A DNA stretch of 64,000 nt from Owenweeksia sp965229445 (GCA_965229445.1 OZ245876.1:1612001-1676000), one strand, 5' to 3'. Counted from the first letter of the stretch, positions 51,982 to 61,408 are shown. Notes: generated from the letters alone by a model not told the origin. Numbers and translations are program-made.

Positions 51982-53384
51982 GCAGTATGTGGGAACTGAT
52001 CCACTAGCGAATACTTCACCAATTCATAGCCATTTTCGTGCAGTATTGAGATGTCTCTGGCTTGTGTAGCCGGATTACACGAAATATAGACCATTCGGTC
52101 GGCCTCCAGACGGATAATCTTTCGCAAGGTTTTTGGCGCTATTCCCGCCCGAGGAGGATCCATCACTAAAGTATTGATCTGACCTTTATATTGAGGATGC
52201 TCAAGGAGGAACTTCCCAACGTCTGCAGCCATAAACTCAAGATTTGTCAAGCCATTAGCCATAGCGCTGGCACGCGCGTCCTCCACCGCTTCGGGAACCA
52301 ACTCAACCCCAATAACTTTACGTTCAGGAGTATTCCGTGCCAACAATTGAGTAATCGTACCGGTGCCCGAAAAAAGATCTAGTACAACCGGTTTTTGACC
52401 ATCATATTCTCTGACATAATCTATGGCCTTTTGATACAATAAACTAGCGCTGGCGGGATTGGTCTGAAAAAAGCTCTCCAAACTGATGGCAAAGGAGAGG
52501 CCAAGAATCTCCTCCGTAATATGGTCCTGCCCATACAGAATATGCTGCTGACCTTCCGTGGTTTTAGGTCGATCACCGGGATCGTCATTTATGGTGTGCA
52601 CCAGGCCAGCAAGTCTATCACCAAGCTTCTCCAATAGGAGCTCTTTAAATTCACGGGCCTTGAATTCCTTAAGCTGACTGCTGCTGGAAGTAAAGTTAAT
52701 CAGTAGTTGGTTATCACGAAAGCTTTTACGCACGGTAATAAATCTACAAAAACCCTTTCTTTCCCTTGGATGCCAAGCGGTTAAACCTCTTGATTTAAAG
52801 TAATTTCTAATCTCTGGAATGGCATTTTCAAATTGCTGGTCAAACATGCCGGAATCACCATTCAAATTCACACCAACCAGCCACTGCCCCCTTTTCTTAA
52901 AACCCAGCGAGAAGCCGTCTACTATTTCATCTGCTTCAGGATCATACACTACCGCAGAGAAGGAGTATTCCATTTTATTGCGATAGTGAAATGACTCAGG
53001 TGAGGGTATGAATTCATCCAACTTTTCTTCAGCATCTTCAAGCTTGCCAATGCGCTTGAAGAGTTCCATACTGGTTTTGCGTTTATAGCGGTGCTGAAGG
53101 TTCAACGGCAGACTAATGTACGGTGCCCCGGGAATGGTATGATAGGGGAGCTGAATTTCCTGTTCACTGGCCTTTAATACTCTCAGCAACTTTGCCTCCG
53201 CATATCGCGCTTTGGTTTTAACAATCTTGGCCTCAACCAGCTGACCGGGTATAGTATTGGGTACAAACACCACATACTTTCCTGCATCCGTATCCAAACG
53301 TGCTATACCTTTGCCCTCAAAGGCCATGTCATCAATTAACAGCTCGGTATGCTGATATTTCTTAAAAGGTCGTGTGGTGCTCAT
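51906..53384 (-). CDS. rlmD: RNA uracil-C5 methyltransferase (RlmD/TrmA family)
   Basis: The 492-residue protein from ATG 53384 has an N-terminal TRAM domain (LLIDDMAFEGKGIARL), a middle domain, and a SAM-dependent methyltransferase core with VLDLFSGTGTITQLLA, MDPPRAG and catalytic Cys in YISCNPATQARDI. The Fe-S cysteine cluster that E. coli RlmD has after the TRAM domain is absent: the region reads LPYHTIPGAPYISLP. It may therefore be a cluster-less homologue, and the exact target base (U1939 of 23S rRNA by family) is inferred. Its 3' end overlaps the nuclease gene by 76 nt. Confidence 0.82.
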   Translation of the reverse strand: MSTTRPFKKYQHTELLIDDMAFEGKGIARLDTDAGKYVVFVPNTIPGQLVEAKIVKTKARYAEAKLLRVLKASEQEIQLPYHTIPGAPYISLPLNLQHRYKRKTSMELFKRIGKLEDAEEKLDEFIPSPESFHYRNKMEYSFSAVVYDPEADEIVDGFSLGFKKRGQWLVGVNLNGDSGMFDQQFENAIPEIRNYFKSRGLTAWHPRERKGFCRFITVRKSFRDNQLLINFTSSSSQLKEFKAREFKELLLEKLGDRLAGLVHTINDDPGDRPKTTEGQQHILYGQDHITEEILGLSFAISLESFFQTNPASASLLYQKAIDYVREYDGQKPVVLDLFSGTGTITQLLARNTPERKVIGVELVPEAVEDARASAMANGLTNLEFMAADVGKFLLEHPQYKGQINTLVMDPPRAGIAPKTLRKIIRLEADRMVYISCNPATQARDISILHENGYELVKYSLVDQFPHTAHIESVALFEKGPSRLASPSIDRVE

Positions 53385-53458
53385 GTAAGGCGCCAAAATT
53401 AGATTAAATTGCAGGCATTGGACTCTATATTTACGGATTTTAGAAAAGGATATTAAGA

Positions 53459-54709
53459 ATGGATACATTACAACAATCACTCAACTCCCAGGCCGCAATA
53501 AATCTTGAGAATAGGTATGGTGCGCATAATTATCACCCTTTACCGGTGGTGTTGGACCGCGGTGAGGGGGTGTTCGTGTGGGATTTAGAAGGAAATAAGT
53601 ATTATGATTTTCTTTCCGCATATTCTGCAGTAAATCAGGGACATTGCCACCCTCATATCATAAACGCCCTCAAAGATCAAGCGGAAAAGTTAACACTCAC
53701 CAGCCGTGCTTTTTACAATTCGCGTTTGGGTGAATTTGAAAAGTACGCTACCGAATACTTTGGGTTTGATAAGCTGCTGCCTATGAACAGCGGTGCAGAG
53801 GCAGTGGAAACAGCGATTAAGCTCTGTAGAAAATGGGCTTATGAGAAAAAAGACATTAAACATAACGAAGCCAAGATTATAGTTTGTGAGAACAACTTTC
53901 ATGGCAGAACTACCACCATCATATCATTCTCCAACGATCCTGATGCACGCGAGGATTTTGGCCCTTACACGGCTGGCTTTGTACGCATCCCATATGATGA
54001 TATTGATGCCCTGCGAGAGGCCTTAAAAGATGATGATGTGGCAGGATTCCTGGTGGAGCCTATTCAGGGGGAGGCTGGTGTATTTGTACCATCTGATGGC
54101 TACCTCTCCGAAGCAGCCAGGATGTGCAAGGAAGCTGGTGTATTGTTTATTGCTGATGAGGTACAAACCGGTATTGCCAGAACCGGTAAACTACTGGCGT
54201 GCGATCATGAAAATGTAAAACCCGATATATTAATTCTGGGAAAGGCGATTTCCGGCGGTGTCTATCCGGTTTCTGCGGTTTTGGCCAATAATCATATTAT
54301 GGACGTTATTCGTCCCGGTCAGCATGGCTCAACCTTTGGCGGCAATCCGCTAGGAGTTTCGGTGGCTATGGCGGCTTTGGAGGTAGTTAAAGACGAGAGA
54401 CTGGCTGAAAATGCGGAGCGCCTGGGTAAGTTATTCCGCAAAGAAATGAAGAAGCTTATCAATAGTTCTGATCTGGTAAGTAAAGTGAGGGGCAAGGGCT
54501 TGCTGAATGCCATTGTAATCAACGATCACCCGAATAGCACTACCGCATGGAACCTCTGTTTAGCTTTGCGCGATAACGGATTGCTGGCCAAACCTACCCA
54601 TGGCAATATTATTCGCTTTGCGCCACCTCTTATCATGACTGAAGAGCAACTTCTGGATTGTGTGGATATTATTTCGCGCACCATTCATGAGTTTCAACCT
54701 GCGGACTGA
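53459..54709 (+). CDS. rocD: Ornithine aminotransferase
   Basis: The 416-residue fold-type I PLP enzyme has YDFLSAYSAVNQGHCHP near residue 48, MNSGAEAVETAIKLCRKW, the PLP-Asp in LFIADEVQTGIARTGK, and the Schiff-base Lys in ILGKAISGGVYPVSAV. Length and motifs fit ornithine--oxo-acid transaminase, which converts ornithine and 2-oxoglutarate to glutamate semialdehyde and glutamate. ATG 53459 lies 74 nt from the divergent methyltransferase start. The prmC start lies 22 nt past its stop. Confidence 0.92.
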   Translation: MDTLQQSLNSQAAINLENRYGAHNYHPLPVVLDRGEGVFVWDLEGNKYYDFLSAYSAVNQGHCHPHIINALKDQAEKLTLTSRAFYNSRLGEFEKYATEYFGFDKLLPMNSGAEAVETAIKLCRKWAYEKKDIKHNEAKIIVCENNFHGRTTTIISFSNDPDAREDFGPYTAGFVRIPYDDIDALREALKDDDVAGFLVEPIQGEAGVFVPSDGYLSEAARMCKEAGVLFIADEVQTGIARTGKLLACDHENVKPDILILGKAISGGVYPVSAVLANNHIMDVIRPGQHGSTFGGNPLGVSVAMAALEVVKDERLAENAERLGKLFRKEMKKLINSSDLVSKVRGKGLLNAIVINDHPNSTTAWNLCLALRDNGLLAKPTHGNIIRFAPPLIMTEEQLLDCVDIISRTIHEFQPAD

Positions 54710-54731
54710 TTTACAGCCGGCGGCATGGGAA

Positions 54732-55577
54732 ATGACAGATTATAGCAAGCTTAAGGACCGGTTTTTTGAGAGTCTTTCGTCTCTGTATACCCCGTCGGAG
54801 CGAGTATTTTTATGGAAGGTATTTACAGAGCATGTAAGCGATGGCCAAGCTTCTGGCCAGGCGCTCAGAGATCTGGTTTTGGATGATATCCAAACTTCAA
54901 AATTGGAAAATTGTCGTGCAGAGCTCATCACTGGAAAGCCCTATCAGTACGTTTTAGGCAGCCTTCCATTTCATAGATTGGATCTCTTAATATGCGAAGG
55001 GGTACTTATTCCGCGACCTGAGACCGAAGAGTTGGTAGAGCTGATTATTTCGGATGATTCGACCGGTGATGTGCGATCGATATTGGATTTGGGAGCCGGC
55101 AGCGGCTGTATTGGTTTAAGTTTATTGAAGCATTACTCTCACGCTACGCTCACGGCTTTGGATATTTCAGAAGTAGCTTTAGATCTAATACGCAAAAATG
55201 CGCTGCGCAACAGACTGGAAGTAAGTGCCAAGTGCTTTGATATTCTCCGCGATAGCATTTCGCAGCTTCCCAAAGTAGATTTGATGGTGAGTAATCCGCC
55301 TTATATCACCCGGCGTGAGGCGAGCAGTATGTCTAAACAGGTTACCGACCATGAACCTGCCTTGGCTTTGTTTGTAGAAAATGAGGATCCTTTGGTGTTT
55401 TACCGGCGAATAATGGAGATTGCAGGGCTGCGCTTAAAGGAAGGTGGAAAGCTGTTTCTCGAATTAAATGCCGCTTATGCCGAGCCGTGCGAGTTGATGT
55501 TTTTGGCGGCCGGTTGGCAATGTCAATTGATTAGAGATATGAGTGGTAATGATCGGTTTATGAGGGTATGGGCATAA
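54732..55577 (+). CDS. prmC: Peptide chain release factor N5-glutamine methyltransferase
   Basis: The 281-residue enzyme from ATG 54732 has an N-terminal helical domain, LGSLPFHRLDLLICEGVLIPRPETEELVE, SAM-binding ILDLGAGSGCIGLSL and catalytic LMVSNPPYITRREA (NPPY). It methylates the Gln of the GGQ motif in release factors. The frame also offers ATG 54687 inside rocD, but the later ATG gives the usual length. It is followed by a hairpin shared with the convergent HU gene. Confidence 0.92.
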   Translation: MTDYSKLKDRFFESLSSLYTPSERVFLWKVFTEHVSDGQASGQALRDLVLDDIQTSKLENCRAELITGKPYQYVLGSLPFHRLDLLICEGVLIPRPETEELVELIISDDSTGDVRSILDLGAGSGCIGLSLLKHYSHATLTALDISEVALDLIRKNALRNRLEVSAKCFDILRDSISQLPKVDLMVSNPPYITRREASSMSKQVTDHEPALALFVENEDPLVFYRRIMEIAGLRLKEGGKLFLELNAAYAEPCELMFLAAGWQCQLIRDMSGNDRFMRVWA

Positions 55578-55580
55578 AAA

Positions 55581-55607
55581 AAGCCCCCTGCTTCACGCAG
55601 AGGGCTT
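55581..55607. terminator. Bidirectional terminator between prmC and the HU gene
   Basis: A stem of AAGCCC...GGGCTT extended by CTGC/GCAG with one C-A mismatch encloses a TTCAC loop. It lies in the 55-nt gap between convergent stop codons and has an A-run on the left, giving a U-tract for minus-strand transcripts. Confidence 0.7.
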
Positions 55608-55632
55608 CCGAAATGTTGTTCAAGCTTGTTGC

Positions 55633-55902
55633 TTAGAGCTTTCCGGTTAATTCGGAACCAGCCTTGAATTTAGCAACAGTTTTAGCGGGAATCTGGATTT
55701 TTTTACCTGTTTGGGGGTTTCTTCCTTCACGCGCAGATCTTTTGGAAGTTGAGAAGGTTCCAAAACCTACTAGAGAAACACGACCACCTTTTGAAAGAGC
55801 ACCTGAAACATTATCTGTAAAAGAATCTAAAGCTTTCTTGGCCTGAGCTTTTGAAATGCCGGCGTCAGAAGCCATAGCATCGATCAGATCTGATTTGTTC
55901 AT
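55633..55902 (-). CDS. hup: HU-family DNA-binding protein
   Basis: The 89-residue protein has the full HU fold: helices from MNKSDLIDAMASDAGISKAQAKKAL, the strand RVSLVGFGTFSTSKRSAREGRNPQTGKKIQIP with the conserved GFGTF and RNPQTG motifs, and a C-terminal helix. It bends and compacts DNA. The promoter at 55942-55971 matches the Bacteroidota consensus closely, as expected for a highly expressed gene. Confidence 0.96.
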   Translation of the reverse strand: MNKSDLIDAMASDAGISKAQAKKALDSFTDNVSGALSKGGRVSLVGFGTFSTSKRSAREGRNPQTGKKIQIPAKTVAKFKAGSELTGKL

Positions 55903-55941
55903 CGCAAAATAAATTTAAATTATACAATCATCGAACTCTAA

Positions 55942-55971
55942 CAAAGGTAGATGAATAAAGGGATTGCGCAA
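55942..55971 (-). promoter_or_regulatory. Consensus Bacteroidota promoter of the HU gene
   Basis: On the minus strand TTG (55969-55971) is followed after 19 nt by TACCTTTG (55942-55949), an exact TTG-N19-TAnnTTTG match. It lies 40 nt upstream of the HU start codon. Confidence 0.75.
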
Positions 55972-56058
55972 GTTTGACCCCCGAAAATCGGGTAAAATGT
56001 TGATAATTGTGATTTTTTGTTGATAACGGCCGCCTGAATTACAGTGCTGGTGGGCGTT

Positions 56059-57000
56059 TCAGGTCATTTTTGCCCCTTCTTCAAGCTTAAATCCATTTAA
56101 AAAATCGCTCACCAACATCCGTCGCTTGCCGGCAGGTTGTATTTCTCTCAGCTCTAGCCATCGATCCTTGCAAGCTACAAAGAGGTGTTTTTTGTTGTCA
56201 ATTCTAACCACTCCGGCTTTTGACTTCCCACAGGCTTCACCAATCCGTGATTCGTATATTTTTAAGGAGACACTTCCTCCGTTCATGTCCAACTCTGTGC
56301 TGGCTGCCGGATAAGGAGAAAGCCCGCGAATAAAATTGTGAATGCTTGAGGCTTCCCTATCCCAATGAATGCGAGTGTCTTCTCTGAAAATCTTAGGAGC
56401 CTTCTTTAATTCACTTTCAGCGTGCTGCGGCAGACCTGGGGCTTCTCCGTTGGCAATGGCTTTTACCGTGTTCACCATCAATTGAGCGCCAACGTGCATG
56501 AGCTTATCGTGCAAGCTGCCGGCATTGTCATGAGATTCAATGTTGATCGATTCCTGCATGATTAAATCGCCGGTATCTATATCCTGATTTATGAAGAAGG
56601 TAGTAACCCCTGTTTCCGATTCTCCATTGATGATGGCCCAGTTGATTGGAGCCGCTCCCCGGTACTGTGGCAGCAAGGAGGCGTGAAGATTAATGCTGCC
56701 GTATTCTGGCAATTCCCAAACTATTCTAGGCAACATGCGGAAGGCTACCACAACTATTAAATCAGGTTTTAGGGCTCTCAACTCAGCAATAAACGCTTCT
56801 GATTTCAGATTGGGGGGTTGCAATACCTTTAATTTGTGTCGAAGGGCAAATTGTTTCACATCCGACTGTTGCAGTTTCCGGCCACGTCCAGCCGCTTTAT
56901 CTGGTGCCGTTACCACGGCTACTATTTCTTCACCGGCAAGCATTAAGGCGCTCAGGGAAGCGGTGGCGAAGGCCGGGGTACCCATAAAAACTATACGCAT
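56059..57000 (-). CDS. fmt: Methionyl-tRNA formyltransferase
   Basis: The 313-residue enzyme starts MRIVFMGTPAFATASL. It carries the formyl-THF site (PQYRGAAPINWAIINGE with NLHASLLP) near residue 108 and DTGDLI near residue 145. A C-terminal OB-like tRNA-binding domain follows from about residue 205 (LSPYPAASTEL). It formylates initiator Met-tRNA. A 42-nt gap separates it from recQ upstream on the same strand, so they may be cotranscribed. Confidence 0.95.
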   Translation of the reverse strand: MRIVFMGTPAFATASLSALMLAGEEIVAVVTAPDKAAGRGRKLQQSDVKQFALRHKLKVLQPPNLKSEAFIAELRALKPDLIVVVAFRMLPRIVWELPEYGSINLHASLLPQYRGAAPINWAIINGESETGVTTFFINQDIDTGDLIMQESINIESHDNAGSLHDKLMHVGAQLMVNTVKAIANGEAPGLPQHAESELKKAPKIFREDTRIHWDREASSIHNFIRGLSPYPAASTELDMNGGSVSLKIYESRIGEACGKSKAGVVRIDNKKHLFVACKDRWLELREIQPAGKRRMLVSDFLNGFKLEEGAKMT

Positions 57001-57042
57001 AAGGGTATTTTAATTAGGACTTAGTGTTTCCATAGCTGCGGC

Positions 57043-58956
57043 TCATGACTTATCACGAATTTCCAAACGGTCAGCAGACTGCTTCAATTGCCCTTCATCC
57101 ATCATAAAGTCAATGACCTCCAGCAACTGATCTTCTTCATAAGGTAAACTATTGGTAATACTTGAAACACTGCTGCCGGGTTTGTCGGATAAAACTTTTA
57201 ACAACTGCGCTCTGATCAAGGCAAAGCGTTTACTACTCAATGCGGATGAAGCTTCCTTTCTGCAAAAATCACATTGGCCACATTTTATTCTTGATTCTTC
57301 CCCAAAGTACCTTAAAAGTAGAATACTTCTGCAAGTATCACTTTGCTCCAAATAAAACAATACGGATTCTATACGTCGTTTGCGCTCTTCATATCTATGC
57401 CTGAGATTATCATCCGATATGCTGAGCGCTTCTGCTTTCATGCGGGGATGTAAATAGGTCAGTTTGGCACTGCCATCGCTCGGTATGTAATCAATAATAC
57501 CCTGCTTATGTAAATGTGCAAGAATTTCTTTTACCTTCTTCACAGGACAATTGGTTCGTTGACCAATTACATATTCGCTGATTGGAATATACTCCGTCTC
57601 AAGGCCGCCATAAGAACGAGTAAGGGTTTTGATAAAGCTATCCAGGGGAGGGTTCCGCAATTGAAAATCATACAAGGCAGTCCTATTTACTAAGAGTTTT
57701 ACTCGGGATGATTGCCCGATATTATCGGAGCTCACAAATAAGCCCTCTCGCTCCATAATGAGCAAAGCATGGTGACAGCGTAAACCAGAAAGCTCATAGG
57801 CTCGTGAAAAAGCATTCAGATCAAAACTATAGGATTGAGATTCGCCCGAACCCACGGCAAGTTGAAGATGATTGGCTATGGCCTGATATACCCGCTTGAT
57901 AAACTTAAGGTCTGGGAAGCTCTCCAAATACCGCTTACGCAAACCTTCCTGATCGGAGGGTCCTACCAGAATCAGTGACCTTGATGGTTTACCATCTCTT
58001 CCTGCGCGTCCGGCTTCCTGAAAATACGCTTCCAGTGAATCTGGAAGATCCAGGTGTATTACCAAGCGTACGTCTGGCTTATCAACCCCCATCCCAAAGG
58101 CATTGGTGCAGACCATTATTTTCACCTCATTTTTTATCCAGCGCTCCTGCCTTAGATGCCGCTCGTGTACATCAAGGCCTGCGTGGTAATAGGTGGCACT
58201 TAAGTTGTTTTGAATCAACCACTTCGCTATTTCCGCGCAATGCCGTCTGCTGCGTAGATATACGATCGCTGAACCAGTAGTCTTCCGGAGTTCAGTTAAT
58301 GATAAGGACCACTTTTTCTCGGTGTGACAAACTTCATAACTCAAGTTGGATCGCATAAAGCTTTTTTGGATTAGCTTTTTGGATCTGAATTGTAGCTGTT
58401 CCATAATATCCTCAACCACCCTAGGTGTTGCGGTAGCAGTGAGGGCCAAAACTGGTACGTGAGGAAGATGGTGTCGCAATTCTTTTATTTCCCGATAAGA
58501 AGGCCTGAAGTCAAAACCCCATTGGGAGATACAGTGTGCTTCATCTATGGCTAATAGACTGATATTCATACGCTTTAAGCGCTCTTTAAACAGTTCTGTT
58601 TTTAGCCTTTCTGGGGATAAATACAGCAACTTATACTTTCCATGCACTGCATTGTCTAGGACCAGATCCAATTCACGGTAGCTCATGCCTGAAATAAGGC
58701 AAGCCGCGGAGATATGCTTTTCTCTCAAACTATTAACCTGATCTGTCATGAGGGCGATGAGGGGAGAGATAACCAAAGTCAAGCCATCAGACATCAGAGC
58801 CGGAACCTGGAAACATATACTCTTACCACCGCCAGTAGGCAGTAAGGCCAGAGTATCCTTGCCGTCCATGACCGACTGAATTACTTCCTCCTGGGGGGAG
58901 CGAAAGCGGTCGTAGCCCCAATGAGATTTTAGGATTTCAAGTGCCTTATGGCTCAT
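57043..58956 (-). CDS. recQ: RecQ-family ATP-dependent DNA helicase
   Basis: The 637-residue helicase has Walker A TGGGKS at 41-46, DEAH in IDEAHCISQWGFDFRPSY, SAT-like TATATPRV, and motif VI QEAGRAGRDG. The zinc-binding Cys cluster is present near residue 565 (FGEESRIKCGQCDFC), preceded by a winged-helix region. No HRDC domain is seen; the protein ends with a short helical tail. It works in recombination and stalled-fork repair. Its start overlaps the NadR-like ATPase stop by 4 nt. Confidence 0.92.
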   Translation of the reverse strand: MSHKALEILKSHWGYDRFRSPQEEVIQSVMDGKDTLALLPTGGGKSICFQVPALMSDGLTLVISPLIALMTDQVNSLREKHISAACLISGMSYRELDLVLDNAVHGKYKLLYLSPERLKTELFKERLKRMNISLLAIDEAHCISQWGFDFRPSYREIKELRHHLPHVPVLALTATATPRVVEDIMEQLQFRSKKLIQKSFMRSNLSYEVCHTEKKWSLSLTELRKTTGSAIVYLRSRRHCAEIAKWLIQNNLSATYYHAGLDVHERHLRQERWIKNEVKIMVCTNAFGMGVDKPDVRLVIHLDLPDSLEAYFQEAGRAGRDGKPSRSLILVGPSDQEGLRKRYLESFPDLKFIKRVYQAIANHLQLAVGSGESQSYSFDLNAFSRAYELSGLRCHHALLIMEREGLFVSSDNIGQSSRVKLLVNRTALYDFQLRNPPLDSFIKTLTRSYGGLETEYIPISEYVIGQRTNCPVKKVKEILAHLHKQGIIDYIPSDGSAKLTYLHPRMKAEALSISDDNLRHRYEERKRRIESVLFYLEQSDTCRSILLLRYFGEESRIKCGQCDFCRKEASSALSSKRFALIRAQLLKVLSDKPGSSVSSITNSLPYEEDQLLEVIDFMMDEGQLKQSADRLEIRDKS

Positions 58957-59492
58957 ATCAAATCTAAGTGGCTGAGAACAAATCTCATTCTTTCTGTGGC
59001 ATTCAATTTTGGAATTTCAAATACTTGATAGTCAAATTCCTGGTAAGTTTTGAGCAAAGCATTATGGATGGCTTGCATGCCCTCCAAATCCTCCCATCGC
59101 TCCTGGTCCTGGGCGTAAATATCCGGCCATGGTGGCGTAAGGAAGACACTGCGATGGTAAGGATAATGTTCTACCAGTTCAGAGAGCGCATCATGAGGAA
59201 GATTATCTTTCTTAAGATAGGCAATTACATCAATTATTCCCCGGTCATAAAAATTTACTTTTCCAGACTCAGCTTCGTGCCACTGATGGGTTTGTCCCTT
59301 AAACACTTTCTCACTAAAACCCGATAAGTCTCTCCAGGGTACCAGCTCACTATCTTTACTGAGCTCCTCCTTTATTATGGCCCGAGATACTTCGGGGTGG
59401 ATAGGGAAGCCTTCGGCTTTTAAATGATCTAGTATCGTGCTTTTGCCGGTTCCGGGGCCTCCCGTTATTACGACTCTTAAAGTTTCTTGCAT
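58953..59492 (-). CDS. P-loop ATPase of the NadR/AAA_28 type
   Basis: The 179-residue protein has Walker A GGPGTGKST at residues 11-19, then HPEVSRAIIKEEL, NFYDRGIIDVIAYLK with a Walker B-like Asp, and a C-terminal NATERMRFVL element. The pattern fits the family that includes the kinase domain of NadR. The substrate may be a nucleoside or ribosyl compound. It starts a three-gene unit with recQ (4-nt overlap) and fmt. Confidence 0.82.
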   Translation of the reverse strand: MQETLRVVITGGPGTGKSTILDHLKAEGFPIHPEVSRAIIKEELSKDSELVPWRDLSGFSEKVFKGQTHQWHEAESGKVNFYDRGIIDVIAYLKKDNLPHDALSELVEHYPYHRSVFLTPPWPDIYAQDQERWEDLEGMQAIHNALLKTYQEFDYQVFEIPKLNATERMRFVLSHLDLI

Positions 59493-59788
59493 TCCTATCT
59501 TTATATGCAGTATGGGTAAATTAATACCCGTTAATCCTACTAAAACTAACTAGCGGTACCACAGAATCTTCCTTAAAATTGCATCTTGCCAAGATCCTTT
59601 GGTTCGGTGTTTCAACAGAAGCTTCCCGCCGCAAAAATAATCAGAGAACTCAACCGGTAAGAATTAGGACAAATCTCGCTTCCGATCAATCTTTCTTTGT
59701 TAATAATACTTGTTCTTAGAATATCACCAGAATTTTTTCTCTGTCTCATAAATTTCATATAAACTTAACTACTTTTTAAAGAATCAGG
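59493..59788. other. Divergent spacer before the DUF493 gene
   Basis: I see no gene in these 296 nt. It holds an ATCTTG-CC-CAAGAT-like imperfect palindrome near 59582 and AT-rich sequence upstream of both divergent starts. Confidence 0.45.
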
Positions 59789-60070
59789 ATGAGTGATAGA
59801 AAAGAGAAATATGAAAAGTTAAAGTCACAACTGGAAGAAGGCTTCGCCTGGCCGGGGGTATATATGTTTAAATTCATTATTCCTGCGGATAATAAGAAAT
59901 TAGCCCAGGTGGAAAACCTATTTAATACGGAAGAGAGCAGTGTGCGGATTCGTCAATCGAGTAAAGGCAACTACGTGAGCATTACAGCCAAGGAACTAAT
60001 GCTGGGGCCGGAGCAGGTAATAGAACGTTATTTAGAGGCCGAGAAAATTGAGGGACTGATTGCACTTTAA
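59789..60070 (+). CDS. DUF493 (YbeD-like) protein
   Basis: The 93-residue protein has the family pattern FAWPGVYMFKFIIPADNKKLAQVENLF followed by VRIRQSSKGNYVSITAKELMLGPEQVIERY. DUF493 is a small ferredoxin-like fold related to the ACT/LplA regulatory domain, linked in some bacteria to lipoate metabolism, but unproven here. The ATG at 59789 is the only plausible start. It converges with the small Cys-rich gene on the other strand. Confidence 0.85.
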   Translation: MSDRKEKYEKLKSQLEEGFAWPGVYMFKFIIPADNKKLAQVENLFNTEESSVRIRQSSKGNYVSITAKELMLGPEQVIERYLEAEKIEGLIAL

Positions 60071-60106
60071 CAATAGCCCTAAGAAATTCATCCAAACAAG
60101 ACGCCC

Positions 60107-60289
60107 TTACTGACCAATCATTTCTACATCTATATGCTGAACTTTTGCACTACCGCATTGAACATGAAATTCAATGGGATTGCAACAGCGCTCACAGTCT
60201 TCAATGTACGTTTGATCTCCTACCGAAGTATCAATTAAAACAGAGACTTCCGTAAAGCAATAAGGGCAGGTGAAAAAATGCTCTTCCAT
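60107..60289 (-). CDS. CPXCG-motif cysteine-rich protein
   Basis: The 60-residue protein has two Cys pairs, CPYC near residue 8 and CERCC near residue 33, typical of the CPXCG family of small zinc-binding proteins. A single Cys near residue 50 may also contribute. Function is unknown. It lies between convergent and divergent neighbours with no operon partner. Confidence 0.85.
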   Translation of the reverse strand: MEEHFFTCPYCFTEVSVLIDTSVGDQTYIEDCERCCNPIEFHVQCGSAKVQHIDVEMIGQ

Positions 60290-60383
60290 CGCCTGCGTGT
60301 TATTTTAACCCTTCTTTAACTTTTGAATTAACTAATTACCAAGGCCTTAAGTTATACATTGGCTCGAAGAAAACATACAAAAA

Positions 60384-61349
60384 ATGAAAAAAATAATTTA
60401 TCTGCTATGTGCGATCCTACCTCTGGGCCTCATAGCACAAAGCGAATCGGAAGACGAGAAAATCACTAGAGTTCAGATTACCATCGAGAAGGACGGGGAA
60501 ACCAAAACGATCACCCGTGAGCTTAAAGATGGTGATTATGAAAGTGATATTCGGGTTTTTAATGTAAACGGTGATGATTACGAACTGGAAGAGCTTGCCA
60601 AGGCCAAATACTTCATGCGCCAAGGCAACAGTTTCTTCACGGATGAAATGCATGGTGAAGAGAAAGAAGTGGCCTTTCTGGGCGTGATTGGACACACACA
60701 GGCGATAGGAGATCAGAAGGTAGTGATGTTGGACGAAATAGTAAGTGAAGAACCAGCAGCTAAAGCCGGCCTGAAACCAGGAGATATCATTAAAAGTATG
60801 GATGATGCCGAGGTGTCAAGCTGGGAGGCCTTGGTGGAAATGATTCACGCACACGCACCGGGAGACGTAGTAAGCATGGAAGTTGAGCGCAGTGGTAAGA
60901 GTAAAAGTTATTCGATAACATTAGGTAAAAAGACCTACAAAGTTGGTGGTAAAATGCGCCTGAAGTATGAAGTTGACGAGCAGGGCTCTGGAGCCAGTAA
61001 CATGCGCTTCTTTTTTACCGATGAACTGTCTGATATGGAAAGATCCATTATCAGAAAGAAAACAGGGGTGGTGATGAATGATAAGAATACCATCACTGAC
61101 GCTGATATTGAGATGTTTCCCAATCCCAGTCCGGGCAAGTTTGACTTTGAATTAAAACTGAATGAGGGAGGAAGTTTAGATATAAGTGTTTTCGATGCCT
61201 CAGGCAGCCAAATCAAAAAACTGAGTCAAAAGTCTGATGACGGTAAATACAAGGGCTCCTTTGATATTAGTGACAGCCCGCCCGGTCCGTACATGATAGT
61301 ATTTGAAAAGGATGGTAAGGCCCTGGTTGAAAAGTTATTGAAGTTCTGA
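60384..61349 (+). CDS. PDZ-domain protein with T9SS sorting domain
   Basis: The 321-residue protein has a signal peptide ending GLIAQS, then an acidic segment. A PDZ domain spans about residues 93-180 (FLGVIGHTQAIGDQ, AAKAGLKPGDIIKSMDDAEVSSWEALVEMI). A C-terminal type IX sorting domain begins near residue 240 (IEMFPNPSPGKFDFELKL). It should be secreted to the cell surface by T9SS. PDZ domains bind peptide C-termini, so a role as adaptor or substrate-binding module is possible. No protease domain is present. Confidence 0.85.
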   Translation: MKKIIYLLCAILPLGLIAQSESEDEKITRVQITIEKDGETKTITRELKDGDYESDIRVFNVNGDDYELEELAKAKYFMRQGNSFFTDEMHGEEKEVAFLGVIGHTQAIGDQKVVMLDEIVSEEPAAKAGLKPGDIIKSMDDAEVSSWEALVEMIHAHAPGDVVSMEVERSGKSKSYSITLGKKTYKVGGKMRLKYEVDEQGSGASNMRFFFTDELSDMERSIIRKKTGVVMNDKNTITDADIEMFPNPSPGKFDFELKLNEGGSLDISVFDASGSQIKKLSQKSDDGKYKGSFDISDSPPGPYMIVFEKDGKALVEKLLKF

Positions 61350-61378
61350 ATCGGTTCAGGTATTTCTTGTTAAGTGTG

Positions 61379-61403
61379 AAACCCCTGCCAAGCGCAGGGG
61401 TTT
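61379..61403 (+). terminator. Rho-independent terminator after the PDZ gene
   Basis: A perfect 10-bp stem (AAACCCCTGC with GCAGGGGTTT) with a 5-nt loop is followed by TTTT, 30 nt past the stop codon. It also borders the convergent HEAT-like gene. Confidence 0.85.
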
Positions 61404-61408
61404 TTTTA

